Shown piece after piece: positions 44,934-50,947 of a stretch of 50,947 bases of DNA. The notes below the pieces were generated by a model. It did not search any database. It was not told the origin of the DNA and saw only the letters and a program-made list of their open reading frames with translations. The stretch is from an uncultured Pelagibacteraceae bacterium (GTDB lineage: Bacteria > Pseudomonadota > Alphaproteobacteria > Pelagibacterales > Pelagibacteraceae), in NCBI GenBank assembly GCA_902609235.1, contig CACLRF010000006.1, positions 1-50,947 of the forward strand. The letters are read 5' to 3'. Position numbers and translations under genes: made by a program. The number at the start of each line of letters is the position of its first letter. Positions within the stretch are counted from its first letter, which is position 1.

Positions 44934-45700
44934 TAGATTTTAAGAAATAAATTAACTGATTTTCTTACTTCATTTTCAGGAATTTCTAATTTTTTTACTG
45001 CGTGCCAGGATACGTCAGATTTAATAAAACAAAATAAATCTTTTTTTTTAAAAGGAATTGTTATTGTTTCTTCAAAATTTTCTTCTAAAGATAAATTATT
45101 ATCGTTTTTAAAAGTATTAAAACTTTGATTAGAAAAGTTTTTAGACTTTGATTTATAAAAAGTTGTTCCTATATTTTCATTTTCAAGATTTTTTGAGGGA
45201 AAGTATAACATTAAAGAAATAAGTTTAGATTCTTGGTCTGTATGCGGAAGAAGATAAGCTCCTTTATGCATATAAGAGAATTCAAAAACTCTTTGAAAAT
45301 GTGAGTATAAAAACTTTTGTACAAAATTTTTTTTAATTTCTTTACGCACAATTTTAGGTTTTCTTATAATTGAGTAAAGATTTTTTAAATTAGTTAAATC
45401 AGTCAAATTATTAAGCCTTGAAAATATTAATTCTTTTTTTAATTTTTTAATTAAGTCAGTGCAAAATTTTTCGTCAAATTTTTTTTCTAAAATTTCTATT
45501 GCTAAATTTTTATTTTCATCGAGAGATTTAAATACATCATCTCGGCTATCAAAACTTTTTTTAAATCCAACTACAGTTTTAGTTTTATCAATTTTATCAT
45601 CCGGAAAATTTTTTTCAATCATTTGATATTCTGAGTCATCAAGAAAGTTTTCTATAGTGAATATATAAAATGGTTTTTTTTGAATAAATTTAATTTCCAT
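44933..45700 (-). CDS. 2-oxoglutarate/Fe(II)-dependent oxygenase-like protein
   Basis: A 255-residue protein with the facial triad pattern of the 2OG-Fe(II) superfamily: His and Asp in LLPHTDQESK (near residues 153-155) and a distal His in SWHAVKK (near residue 231). A downstream Arg in NEVRKSVNLFL could bind 2-oxoglutarate. The N-terminus has FYIFTIENFLDDSEYQMIEKNFP, as in prolyl-hydroxylase-like members. The substrate may be a protein or glycan. Its stop codon touches the riboswitch remnant, so its original 3' end may have been altered by that event. Confidence 0.7.
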   Translation of the reverse strand: MEIKFIQKKPFYIFTIENFLDDSEYQMIEKNFPDDKIDKTKTVVGFKKSFDSRDDVFKSLDENKNLAIEILEKKFDEKFCTDLIKKLKKELIFSRLNNLTDLTNLKNLYSIIRKPKIVRKEIKKNFVQKFLYSHFQRVFEFSYMHKGAYLLPHTDQESKLISLMLYFPSKNLENENIGTTFYKSKSKNFSNQSFNTFKNDNNLSLEENFEETITIPFKKKDLFCFIKSDVSWHAVKKLEIPENEVRKSVNLFLKI

Positions 45701-45807
45701 TGTTTAAATAATATTTAATTTGAGTTGATAATATTTTATATAGCATACTTTATAATTTACCTTAATCAAAATTAATATTTATTCAATATTTTCGAATTAA
45801 AATTTTT

Positions 45808-46503
45808 TTACTCAATTATTTTAATTTTTTTTTCAATTTTTATTTCATTAATAGAAATTTTTGTCCTGTAGGCTAAAAAATTTACACCAGCTTTTTTAGC
45901 AAGTAAATAGTTTTTGTAATATTCTTGATCGATATCCTTGGCTATTTTGAAAAATTCCATATTTTGAATCTGTACTAAAAATAACAAAAAAGCACCGTAA
46001 CCTTTTTTTGTAGCTTCTATAAGAGTGAGTAAATGTTTTGATCCACGTTCTGTGACTGCATCTGGAAATTCTGCAGTATTTTTGTTTCTAAATAAAGTAA
46101 CATTTTTAACCTCTAGAAACGATTTTTGTTTTTTTTTTTCAAGTAAAAAATCAAATCTAGTTTCTTTGTTAAAAAATACCTCGGGTTTAATAGAATTATT
46201 ATCTTTAAGTTCTTTTATAAGATTATTTTGAAGACCATGTTGGGTTATTTTATTTGCCAAATGAGTATTTACACCTACTAAATTACTCCTTGCACTTATA
46301 ATTTCTAGTCCATATTTAAGTTTTTTTTTGGGATCATTATTTGATGTTAAATAAACCTCATTACCCCCATCTAATAATCCTTTCATTGACCCTGTATTTG
46401 GACAGTGAGCAGTAACAATTTTTCCTTTTAATTTAACGTCTGTAAAGAAACGTTTGTATCTTTTGATTAATTTACCTTTTACCAAAGACTTGTTAAATTC
46501 CAT
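45808..46503 (-). CDS. sfsA: SfsA family protein (sugar fermentation stimulation protein homologue)
   Basis: About 231 residues. The pattern KGKLIKRYKRFFTDVKLKGKIVTAHCPNTGSMKGLLDGGNEVYL is typical of the N-terminal OB-like domain. RFDFLLEKKKQKSFLEVKNVTLFRNKNTAEFPDAVTERGSKHL contains the nuclease-like catalytic acids and Lys. The cellular role of SfsA is still unclear. The ATG at 46503 matches the family start (MEFNKSLVKG). An ATG at 46518 would add MYNLW, but a TATAAT lies exactly where the -10 box of a leaderless transcript from 46503 would be. Confidence 0.9.
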   Translation of the reverse strand: MEFNKSLVKGKLIKRYKRFFTDVKLKGKIVTAHCPNTGSMKGLLDGGNEVYLTSNNDPKKKLKYGLEIISARSNLVGVNTHLANKITQHGLQNNLIKELKDNNSIKPEVFFNKETRFDFLLEKKKQKSFLEVKNVTLFRNKNTAEFPDAVTERGSKHLLTLIEATKKGYGAFLLFLVQIQNMEFFKIAKDIDQEYYKNYLLAKKAGVNFLAYRTKISINEIKIEKKIKIIE

Positions 46504-46509
46504 CCATAA

Positions 46510-46517
46510 ATTATACA
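46510..46517. promoter_or_regulatory. Overlapping divergent -10 boxes for sfsA and the cinA-like gene
   Basis: On the minus strand TATAAT (46515-46510) is followed by six bases and then the sfsA ATG (46503). On the plus strand TATACA (46512-46517) is followed by six bases and then the ATG at 46524. Both starts would therefore fall at +1, giving leaderless mRNAs from one shared A/T core. No ribosome site is seen for either gene. Confidence 0.45.
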
Positions 46518-46523
46518 TTCAAA

Positions 46524-47273
46524 ATGATAAAAAACACAAAAGTTAATGCTGCAATATTAATTATAGGTAATGAAATTTTATCAGGCAGAACACAAGACAC
46601 AAACACATCAACTTTGGCAACTTGGCTCAATTTAATTGGAGTTAAAGTTGGAGAGGTTAGAGTCATCCCTGATATTGAAAAGACAATAATTGATACAATT
46701 AAATTATTAAAGACATCTTATGATTATGTTTTTACAACAGGAGGTATTGGCCCAACTCATGATGATATTACTGCTGAATCTGTTTCAAAAGCATTTGGTT
46801 TAAAATATGAAATACATAAAGAGGCATATAAAATTCTAGAGAGTTATTACAAACCAGGTGAATTTAATGAAGGTAGGCAAAAAATGGTTTGGATGCCAGA
46901 AAATGCAAAGTTAATTTTAAATCCTACTAGTGGTGCTCCAGGATTTAATGTTGAAAATGTATTTTGTTTACCAGGAGTTCCATCAATTTTAAAATCTATG
47001 CTTGGTGGGTTAACTAATAGAATTGTTGGAGGAGAGCCAATTTTAAGTTTAACTATAAGCCTGAGAACAGTTGAAAGTGAAATTGCAGACTATTTGACAA
47101 AAATTCAAAATAATAATCAAGATGTTGAAATTGGAAGCTATCCTTTCTTTCAAGCAGGGAAATTAGGAGTTTCAATTGTTATAAGATCAGAAGATCAATC
47201 GAAAATTGATAATTGTAATTCACAGATATTAAAATTTGTTAATGAAAAAAAAATTGAAGTAGTAGATCGTTAA
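46524..47273 (+). CDS. CinA-type molybdopterin-binding domain protein
   Basis: A 249-residue protein with the MoaB/Mog-like fold of the CinA N-terminal domain. NAAILIIGNEILSGRTQDTNTSTLA, YDYVFTTGGIGPTHDDITAESVSKAFG and NVFCLPGVPSILKSM are standard. It lacks the C-terminal amidase (PncC) domain of full CinA, so nicotinamide-nucleotide deamidase activity is not expected from this gene. The precise function of the short form is not settled. Its stop is directly followed by the next ATG. Confidence 0.88.
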   Translation: MIKNTKVNAAILIIGNEILSGRTQDTNTSTLATWLNLIGVKVGEVRVIPDIEKTIIDTIKLLKTSYDYVFTTGGIGPTHDDITAESVSKAFGLKYEIHKEAYKILESYYKPGEFNEGRQKMVWMPENAKLILNPTSGAPGFNVENVFCLPGVPSILKSMLGGLTNRIVGGEPILSLTISLRTVESEIADYLTKIQNNNQDVEIGSYPFFQAGKLGVSIVIRSEDQSKIDNCNSQILKFVNEKKIEVVDR

Positions 47274-47678
47274 ATGCTTTATTTTGCTTATGGTAGTAAT
47301 CTTCATCATTTTCAAATGAAAAGACGATGTAAAGATAGTGTGTTTATTAAAAAGATAAATTTAAAAAACTTCAAATTAACATTTAGAAGTAAATATCGTG
47401 CAGCAGATATTGAGCCAAAAAAAAATTCAATCGTTCCCGGTGGATTATTTGAAATTTCAAAAAGTGATGAAAAAAAATTAGATGTATATGAGGATTTTCC
47501 AATTCTTTATAAAAAATATTACTTTTATTATTATGACAAAAAAGTAATGACGTATATAATGGTAAAAAAAACACCATTCAAATTTCCAACTGAAAGATAT
47601 TTAAATATAGTTAAAAGGGGATATAAGGATTGTGGTTTAGATAAGAAATATCTTATAAAAGGGCTGCAAGAAACATAA
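47274..47678 (+). CDS. Gamma-glutamylcyclotransferase-like (GGCT/AIG2 fold) protein
   Basis: A 134-residue protein. The start MLYFAYGSNLHHFQMKRRC has the YGSN substrate loop of the fold. GGLFEISKSDEKKLDVYEDFP carries the acidic residue position (LDVYED) expected for catalysis, and YYYDKKVMTYIMVK follows. Members release 5-oxoproline from gamma-glutamyl amines or act in amino-acid side reactions. It is translated right after the cinA-like gene, with no gap. A remnant of a related gene is found on the other strand at 44805-44879. Confidence 0.8.
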   Translation: MLYFAYGSNLHHFQMKRRCKDSVFIKKINLKNFKLTFRSKYRAADIEPKKNSIVPGGLFEISKSDEKKLDVYEDFPILYKKYYFYYYDKKVMTYIMVKKTPFKFPTERYLNIVKRGYKDCGLDKKYLIKGLQET

Positions 47679-47696
47679 TTATTAAATATTCTATTA

Positions 47697-48833
47697 ATGC
47701 TAACACAAAAAATAAAAAGTTTTGTTATTATGTTAGGCTCTTGTTTTAAATTTTTGTCTTTTCAATTTAAAAAAAAAAGAGATTTTGTTTTTTTTTCAGA
47801 GTCTCATAATTATAAACTTAATTACATAGATTTACTTAACAATCTAAATAAGAAACCTTATGTAACATCATTAATCACTTCAGATATATATGAATATTTT
47901 GATTTTAAAAAAAATAATTATGACGTCTATTATATTGGCAAAGGATTTTTTAGAACACTAATTTTCAATTTTTTAAGCTGTAAATATATGATTATGACTA
48001 TGACAGATTTAGGGAACAATCTAAAAAAATCTTTGTTTTGCGAGAAATATGTTTATTTTTTTCATTGTATGCACAGTACACATAAAATTTATACTCCTAA
48101 AGCATTTGATAATTATGATATAATATTTTCTGTTGGAGCATTTCAAACTGAAGAAATAAAAAAAAATGAAATTATTAATAATTTAAAAAAGAAAGACATT
48201 TACGAAACTGGTTACTTTTATTTAGATTATCTTATAAAAAATTCTAATAAATTAATAGCTGATAAAAATTGTATTTTATTTGCTCCAAGTTGGAATTATG
48301 ACGAAGACAGTTTATTTAATAAGCACGCAGAAACAATAATTAGTAATTTATTAAGCTCTGGTTTTAATGTCATTTTTCGACCCCATCCAGAAATAATAAA
48401 AAGAAATAAAAAACAATATGATAATATTCTAAATAAATTTAGGATTAATAAAAATTTTATTCTTGATGTAAGCCCTTCAAATGTCCAAGCAATGGAAAAG
48501 GCCTCATTATTAATTACAGATAATTCAGCTATATCAATCGAGTACTCTTTTGCTTTTTATAGACCTGTAATATTTGTAGATTATAAAGAGAAAATTCATA
48601 ATAAAAATTATCAGTCTATAAGTAGCTCAACATTTGAAAATAAATTTAAAAAAGAAATTGCCTTATCCGTTCCAATTAAAGATATTAACAAACTAAATTT
48701 TATTTGTGAAAATACAATCAAAAATTATAAATTTGATAATCACAAAATTGATATTTTTAAGAAAAATTTTTTATCAAATATTTCCAAATCTTCTGAAATA
48801 GCAGCTCAATTTTTAGTTAATAATAACAATTAA
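47697..48833 (+). CDS. CDP-glycerol glycerophosphotransferase family-like protein
   Basis: A 378-residue protein with a GT-B-like layout. The C-terminal half has VIFRPHPEIIKRN, a DVSPSNVQAMEKASLLITDNSAISIEYSFAFYRPVIFVDY segment and NYQSIS. This matches the family of polyglycerol-phosphate and related wall-polymer transferases. The N-terminal half (FFSESHNYKLNYIDLL, YMIMTMTDLGNN, YVYFFHCMHSTHKIY) carries the HCMHS element similar to the acceptor site of TagB/TagF proteins. It probably adds a phosphate-linked unit to a surface polymer. A/T content is very high, even for this window, and it has no obvious partner next to it. Confidence 0.75.
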   Translation: MLTQKIKSFVIMLGSCFKFLSFQFKKKRDFVFFSESHNYKLNYIDLLNNLNKKPYVTSLITSDIYEYFDFKKNNYDVYYIGKGFFRTLIFNFLSCKYMIMTMTDLGNNLKKSLFCEKYVYFFHCMHSTHKIYTPKAFDNYDIIFSVGAFQTEEIKKNEIINNLKKKDIYETGYFYLDYLIKNSNKLIADKNCILFAPSWNYDEDSLFNKHAETIISNLLSSGFNVIFRPHPEIIKRNKKQYDNILNKFRINKNFILDVSPSNVQAMEKASLLITDNSAISIEYSFAFYRPVIFVDYKEKIHNKNYQSISSSTFENKFKKEIALSVPIKDINKLNFICENTIKNYKFDNHKIDIFKKNFLSNISKSSEIAAQFLVNNNN

Positions 48834-48926
48834 TTCAGAATGTAAATCTCATAAATTTATTCTATTTTTTAACTAAGCAAGAAAATAAGATTTAATAAGT
48901 ATGTAAATATACCTTTTTACAATAGA

Positions 48927-49697
48927 TTAATTAGTTTCATTTCTTATTTGCTCAATCTTAATTTTTTTTTGTAAACTTCTATTTTTATCATACAAAAGAT
49001 TAAACTTAATTTTACTATTTGTTCTAATAACAATAGTTTTGGCATTTCTTACTTCTATATTATCAGCAACAGCACTAATAGGTCTTTTGGATGGATTTAA
49101 ATTGGTAATAATTATTTTTGATCTGTCATTGACTATTTTACCTTTCCATCTTCTTGGTCTAAATGGACTTATTGGGGCTATAGATAATTTTTTTGAATTT
49201 AAACTTAAAATAGGTCCGTGTACTGAAAGGTTATAAGCAGTACTTCCAGCAGGTGTTGAGACTAGTACTCCATCAGAAACTAAATTTCTAATAACTTGTT
49301 TTGAGCCATGTTTTATTGATACTGACGCAGCTTGTCTACTTTGTCTTAATACTGAAACTTCATTAATAGCTAATGATTTTTTTAACTGGTTTTTTTTATT
49401 TTTTACAATCATTTCTAATGGAGAAATAGAAATCATGTTAGCTCTTGATAAATTTTTAATGATATTTTTTGATGAAAATTTATTCATTAAAAAACCATAA
49501 TTTCCTGAGTTAATTCCATAAAATTGCTTTTTAGAATTTTTGTTTTTCTTTAAAGTTTGAAGCATAAAACCATCTCCACCAATAACAATAATTAGATGAC
49601 CTTTTTTAAATTGATTATTTTTAATAATTTTTGTGATTAGATTTTTTATCTTTAATGATTTTTTATTTTTATCAGATATTATTTGTGTTTGATGCAT
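48927..49697 (-). CDS. nadK: NAD kinase
   Basis: A 256-residue enzyme making NADP from NAD. The GGDG motif is at residues 40-43 in IVIGGDGFMLQTLKK. FYGINSGNYGFLMN, the SDGVLVSTPAGSTAYNLSVHGPIL core and APISPFRPRRWKGKIV follow. The start is fixed, because an in-frame TAA lies directly before the ATG at 49697. The ATG is only 4 nt from the 3' CCA of tRNA-Leu on the same strand, and no Shine-Dalgarno exists. The gene is thus expressed from the tRNA promoter, or from one inside the tRNA gene. Confidence 0.93.
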   Translation of the reverse strand: MHQTQIISDKNKKSLKIKNLITKIIKNNQFKKGHLIIVIGGDGFMLQTLKKNKNSKKQFYGINSGNYGFLMNKFSSKNIIKNLSRANMISISPLEMIVKNKKNQLKKSLAINEVSVLRQSRQAASVSIKHGSKQVIRNLVSDGVLVSTPAGSTAYNLSVHGPILSLNSKKLSIAPISPFRPRRWKGKIVNDRSKIIITNLNPSKRPISAVADNIEVRNAKTIVIRTNSKIKFNLLYDKNRSLQKKIKIEQIRNETN

Positions 49698-49701
49698 TTA
49701 G

Positions 49702-49787
49702 TGGTGCCCTCGGCCAGACTCGAACTGGCACTCCGCAAGCGGCAAGGATTTTAAGTCCTTTGTGTCTACCAATTTCACCACGAGGGC
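49702..49787 (-). tRNA. tRNA-Leu (anticodon TAA)
   Basis: Read on the minus strand, an 86-nt tRNA with acceptor arms GCCCTCG/CGAGGGC and an encoded CCA end. The D-loop contains AAATTGGTAGAC and the anticodon stem-loop is AAGGA-CTTAAAA-TCCTT with anticodon TAA at 49753-49751. There is a long class II variable arm (GCCGCTTGCGG) and a T-loop GTTCGAGTC. The 5' part, nucleotides 1-39, is repeated about 1 kb away. The nadK start codon lies 4 nt after the CCA. Confidence 0.97.
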
Positions 49788-49848
49788 ATTAATGAATTTC
49801 ATGAGTATTTATGCTAATATTTATAATTGAACAAGGTTAATAAGTAAA
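49749..49848. repeat. Direct repeat copy A: tRNA-Leu 5' part plus upstream DNA
   Basis: One hundred bases, from the 3' edge of the anticodon loop of tRNA-Leu through its 5' end and about 60 bp of upstream DNA. They recur at 50763-50862 in the same orientation, offset by 1014 bp. The first 58 bases (49749-49806) are identical. Five mismatches occur in the rest. The repeat boundary falls at the anticodon loop, a known crossover place for tyrosine recombinases. Confidence 0.9.
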
Positions 49849-49881
49849 TTTTTTTTATTTTATCTCCCTGGTTACTAGTCT

Positions 49882-49913
49882 GTTTCTAGTTATCCTATAA
49901 AATCCTATAATCC
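49882..49913. repeat. Short repeats on the left side of the tRNA-Leu cassette
   Basis: GTTTCTAGTT at 49882-49891 recurs twice on the right side at 50618-50627 and 50629-50638. It is followed by a tandem pair ATCCTATAAA/ATCCTATAAT. These could be arm-type recombinase binding sites. No gene is seen in the 219 bp between the tRNA and the secreted-protein gene. Confidence 0.45.
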
Positions 49914-50006
49914 AAAACCAAAATCCCCAAAAGTTTTTTCAAATTATTCATTTTGGACTTATTCCATTTGTTTGATTAAACTTAAAGTAAACTATATCAG
50001 GGTTAA

Positions 50007-50588
50007 TTATAATTTTTTATCATTTAGCTTAGTCATAGCTTTTCCAGGGGCGAAAGTATAATCATTGTCATCCATTAATTTTCCACTTCCATCATAAAGT
50101 TTCCAATTAAATTTTATTTTATCTTTCTGATTCTTTCCTAATTTTAAAATAGTCAATTCTATTTTTCTTGGCTTGCCACCAGAAGAACCTTTAAATGATC
50201 TAGTCTCGCCTTCTTTCCAGATCCCTAAGGGAAATTTACATCCATTTTCTATTATTCTTCCTCCACGTCTACTATCCCAAACTCTCCCTATACACTGTCC
50301 ATCGTTAGTGACTGTAAATAACTGTGTTTTTAATCCACTTTGACCTTTTCTTGTTCTTTTATAAACCTTTATTGTTTTTCCAGTTTGAGGATTTTTCCAA
50401 TTATCAGGTCCAACAATTTTTTTTCTTTTCTTTTCTCCAAATACCAAATTAGCATTTGTAAATTTAATTTCTGTATCTTTTCTTATTTCACCACCAGTAA
50501 AAAGCTCTAAAGGAATAAATCTTTCATCAGCTGATACTGGAATAATCCACAATAAACCAAGAACCACTATCCCTAAAAGTTTTTTCAT
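50007..50588 (-). CDS. Secreted protein of unknown function inside the tRNA-Leu cassette
   Basis: A 193-residue protein with a clear signal peptide (MKKLLGIVVLGLLWIIPVSA, cleavage near residue 20-21). The mature part is polar and basic, with two Cys (GQCIGR, NGCKFPLG) that may form a disulfide, and several Gly/Arg-rich turns (SRRGGRIIENG). It is probably mostly beta-sheet and periplasmic. I do not recognise the family. It is the only gene between the two direct repeats and ends with DNDYTFAPGKAMTKLNDKKL. No recombinase is present with it. Confidence 0.75.
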   Translation of the reverse strand: MKKLLGIVVLGLLWIIPVSADERFIPLELFTGGEIRKDTEIKFTNANLVFGEKKRKKIVGPDNWKNPQTGKTIKVYKRTRKGQSGLKTQLFTVTNDGQCIGRVWDSRRGGRIIENGCKFPLGIWKEGETRSFKGSSGGKPRKIELTILKLGKNQKDKIKFNWKLYDGSGKLMDDNDYTFAPGKAMTKLNDKKL

Positions 50589-50617
50589 TATTAAAACTAT
50601 ATTATTTCATCTCTCTA

Positions 50618-50638
50618 GTTTCTAGTTAGTTTCTAGTT
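50618..50638. repeat. Tandem 11-bp repeats on the right side of the cassette
   Basis: Two adjoining copies of GTTTCTAGTT with an 11-bp period, preceded by a partial CTCTCTAGTT. They match the single copy on the left side at 49882. They lie in the promoter region of the secreted-protein gene, so they could be regulator sites or recombinase arm sites. Confidence 0.5.
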
Positions 50639-50716
50639 TGGTAGAATTTATTATTCATATTTTCCAATAAAAATAATTAAAGTTTTTTTAAATTTTAGGA
50701 TTTAATGGGATTTAAG

Positions 50717-50731
50717 ACTGTCTGAGACAGT
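50717..50731. repeat. Perfect 15-bp palindrome near the right repeat
   Basis: ACTGTCT-G-AGACAGT is a 7-bp perfect inverted repeat about 32 bp before direct repeat copy B. A related half (ATGAGACTAT) follows. It may be a recombinase or regulator binding site. The 174 bp from the tandem repeats to copy B hold no gene. Confidence 0.45.
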
Positions 50732-50762
50732 ATGAGACTATAAAATATCTCTACCCTATGTT

Positions 50763-50862
50763 TTTTAAGTCCTTTGTGTCTACCAATTTCACCACGAGGG
50801 CATTAATGAATTTCATGAGTGTTTATGCTAATATTTATAATTGAATAAGAGGAATAAGTAAA
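50763..50862. repeat. Direct repeat copy B: orphan 5' part of tRNA-Leu with upstream DNA
   Basis: A second copy of the 100-bp repeat. It carries tRNA-Leu nucleotides 1-39 (50801-50763 on the minus strand), stopping at the edge of the anticodon loop, and then DNA unrelated to the 3' half. It cannot make a tRNA. Together with copy A it brackets 914 bp with one gene, like attL and attR of a small integrated element or its remnant. Confidence 0.88.
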
Positions 50863-50930
50863 ATTGTTATTTATTTGAATATTTTATTAACATTAAAGAA
50901 CAATTTTGATTTCTAAATAGGACAAAATTT

Positions 50931-50947
50931 ATGATGAATAAATATCT
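50931..50947 (+). CDS. Possible start of a gene leaving the right edge
   Basis: An ATG at 50931 (MMNKY so far) has a TAGGAC ribosome-site-like sequence 9 bp upstream. Only five codons are visible, so this is a guess. Confidence 0.25.

Noticed and set aside
50763..50801. A second tRNA-Leu gene
   Set aside because: Only nucleotides 1-39 are present, and the sequence beyond the anticodon loop does not pair or continue as a tRNA.
1..50947. CRISPR array, transposase or rRNA genes
   Set aside because: No regularly spaced repeat series, no transposase-like protein and no rRNA sequence were seen on reading through the window.

Overview
The window is low-GC, gene-dense DNA with very short intergenic gaps and many ATGA or TAATG overlaps. 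It has the look of a streamlined marine alphaproteobacterium of the SAR11/Pelagibacter type. The evidence is the block purB-purC-purS-purQ-purL-bolA-grxD, the propionate operon prpD-prpB-prpC, a TRAP transporter, an alphaproteobacterial-type LexA direct repeat and the strong A/T bias. The taxonomic call is an inference from gene content and composition.

Layout. Positions 1-4073 (minus) hold an apparent catabolic operon: class III CoA-transferase, aldehyde dehydrogenase, VOC protein, homocysteine methyltransferase and a gene running off the left edge. Divergent from it, 4172-10205 (plus) holds a TRAP transporter (binding protein, attenuator hairpin, small and large permeases), dusA, a TauE/SafE-type exporter and malonyl-CoA decarboxylase. 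Then come a DUF2061 membrane protein, a minus-strand terminator, a very charged coiled-coil protein, a small secreted protein and a phosphohexomutase split into two frames. A LexA-type box precedes the class I ribonucleotide reductase genes (13681-16640), followed by an FkbM methyltransferase, the methylcitrate-cycle genes and gph.

Positions 21589-30602 (plus) are housekeeping: a lone GlmU acetyltransferase domain, glmS, class II DAHP synthase, nadE, cysS, cimA, trmJ and rpsD. Positions 30611-37145 (minus) carry grxD, bolA, five purine genes and map.

The right third is accessory. At 37231-43190 there are an aldolase-fusion protein, a B12-binding radical SAM enzyme, a DUF6580 membrane protein and a TonB-dependent receptor led by a well-conserved cobalamin riboswitch. 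Together they look like a vitamin B12 uptake and use module. At 43317-45700 there are a CMP-sugar synthetase-like gene, a cupin protein and a 2OG-Fe(II) oxygenase-like gene. Between the last two lies a recombination scar: the 5' core of a second cobalamin riboswitch joined to the last 24 codons of a gamma-glutamylcyclotransferase-like gene. sfsA, a CinA-type molybdopterin-binding protein, an intact gamma-glutamylcyclotransferase-like gene and a CDP-glycerol-transferase-like protein follow. The window closes with nadK directly behind tRNA-Leu(TAA), then a cassette of about 1 kb bounded by a 100-bp direct repeat of the 5' part of that tRNA gene plus its upstream DNA, which looks like an integration scar.

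No CRISPR array, rRNA or transposase was seen. The best candidates for something unusual are the B12 module with its mosaic scar, the tRNA-Leu cassette, the split phosphomutase, the stand-alone GlmU acetyltransferase and the hairpin inside the TRAP operon.
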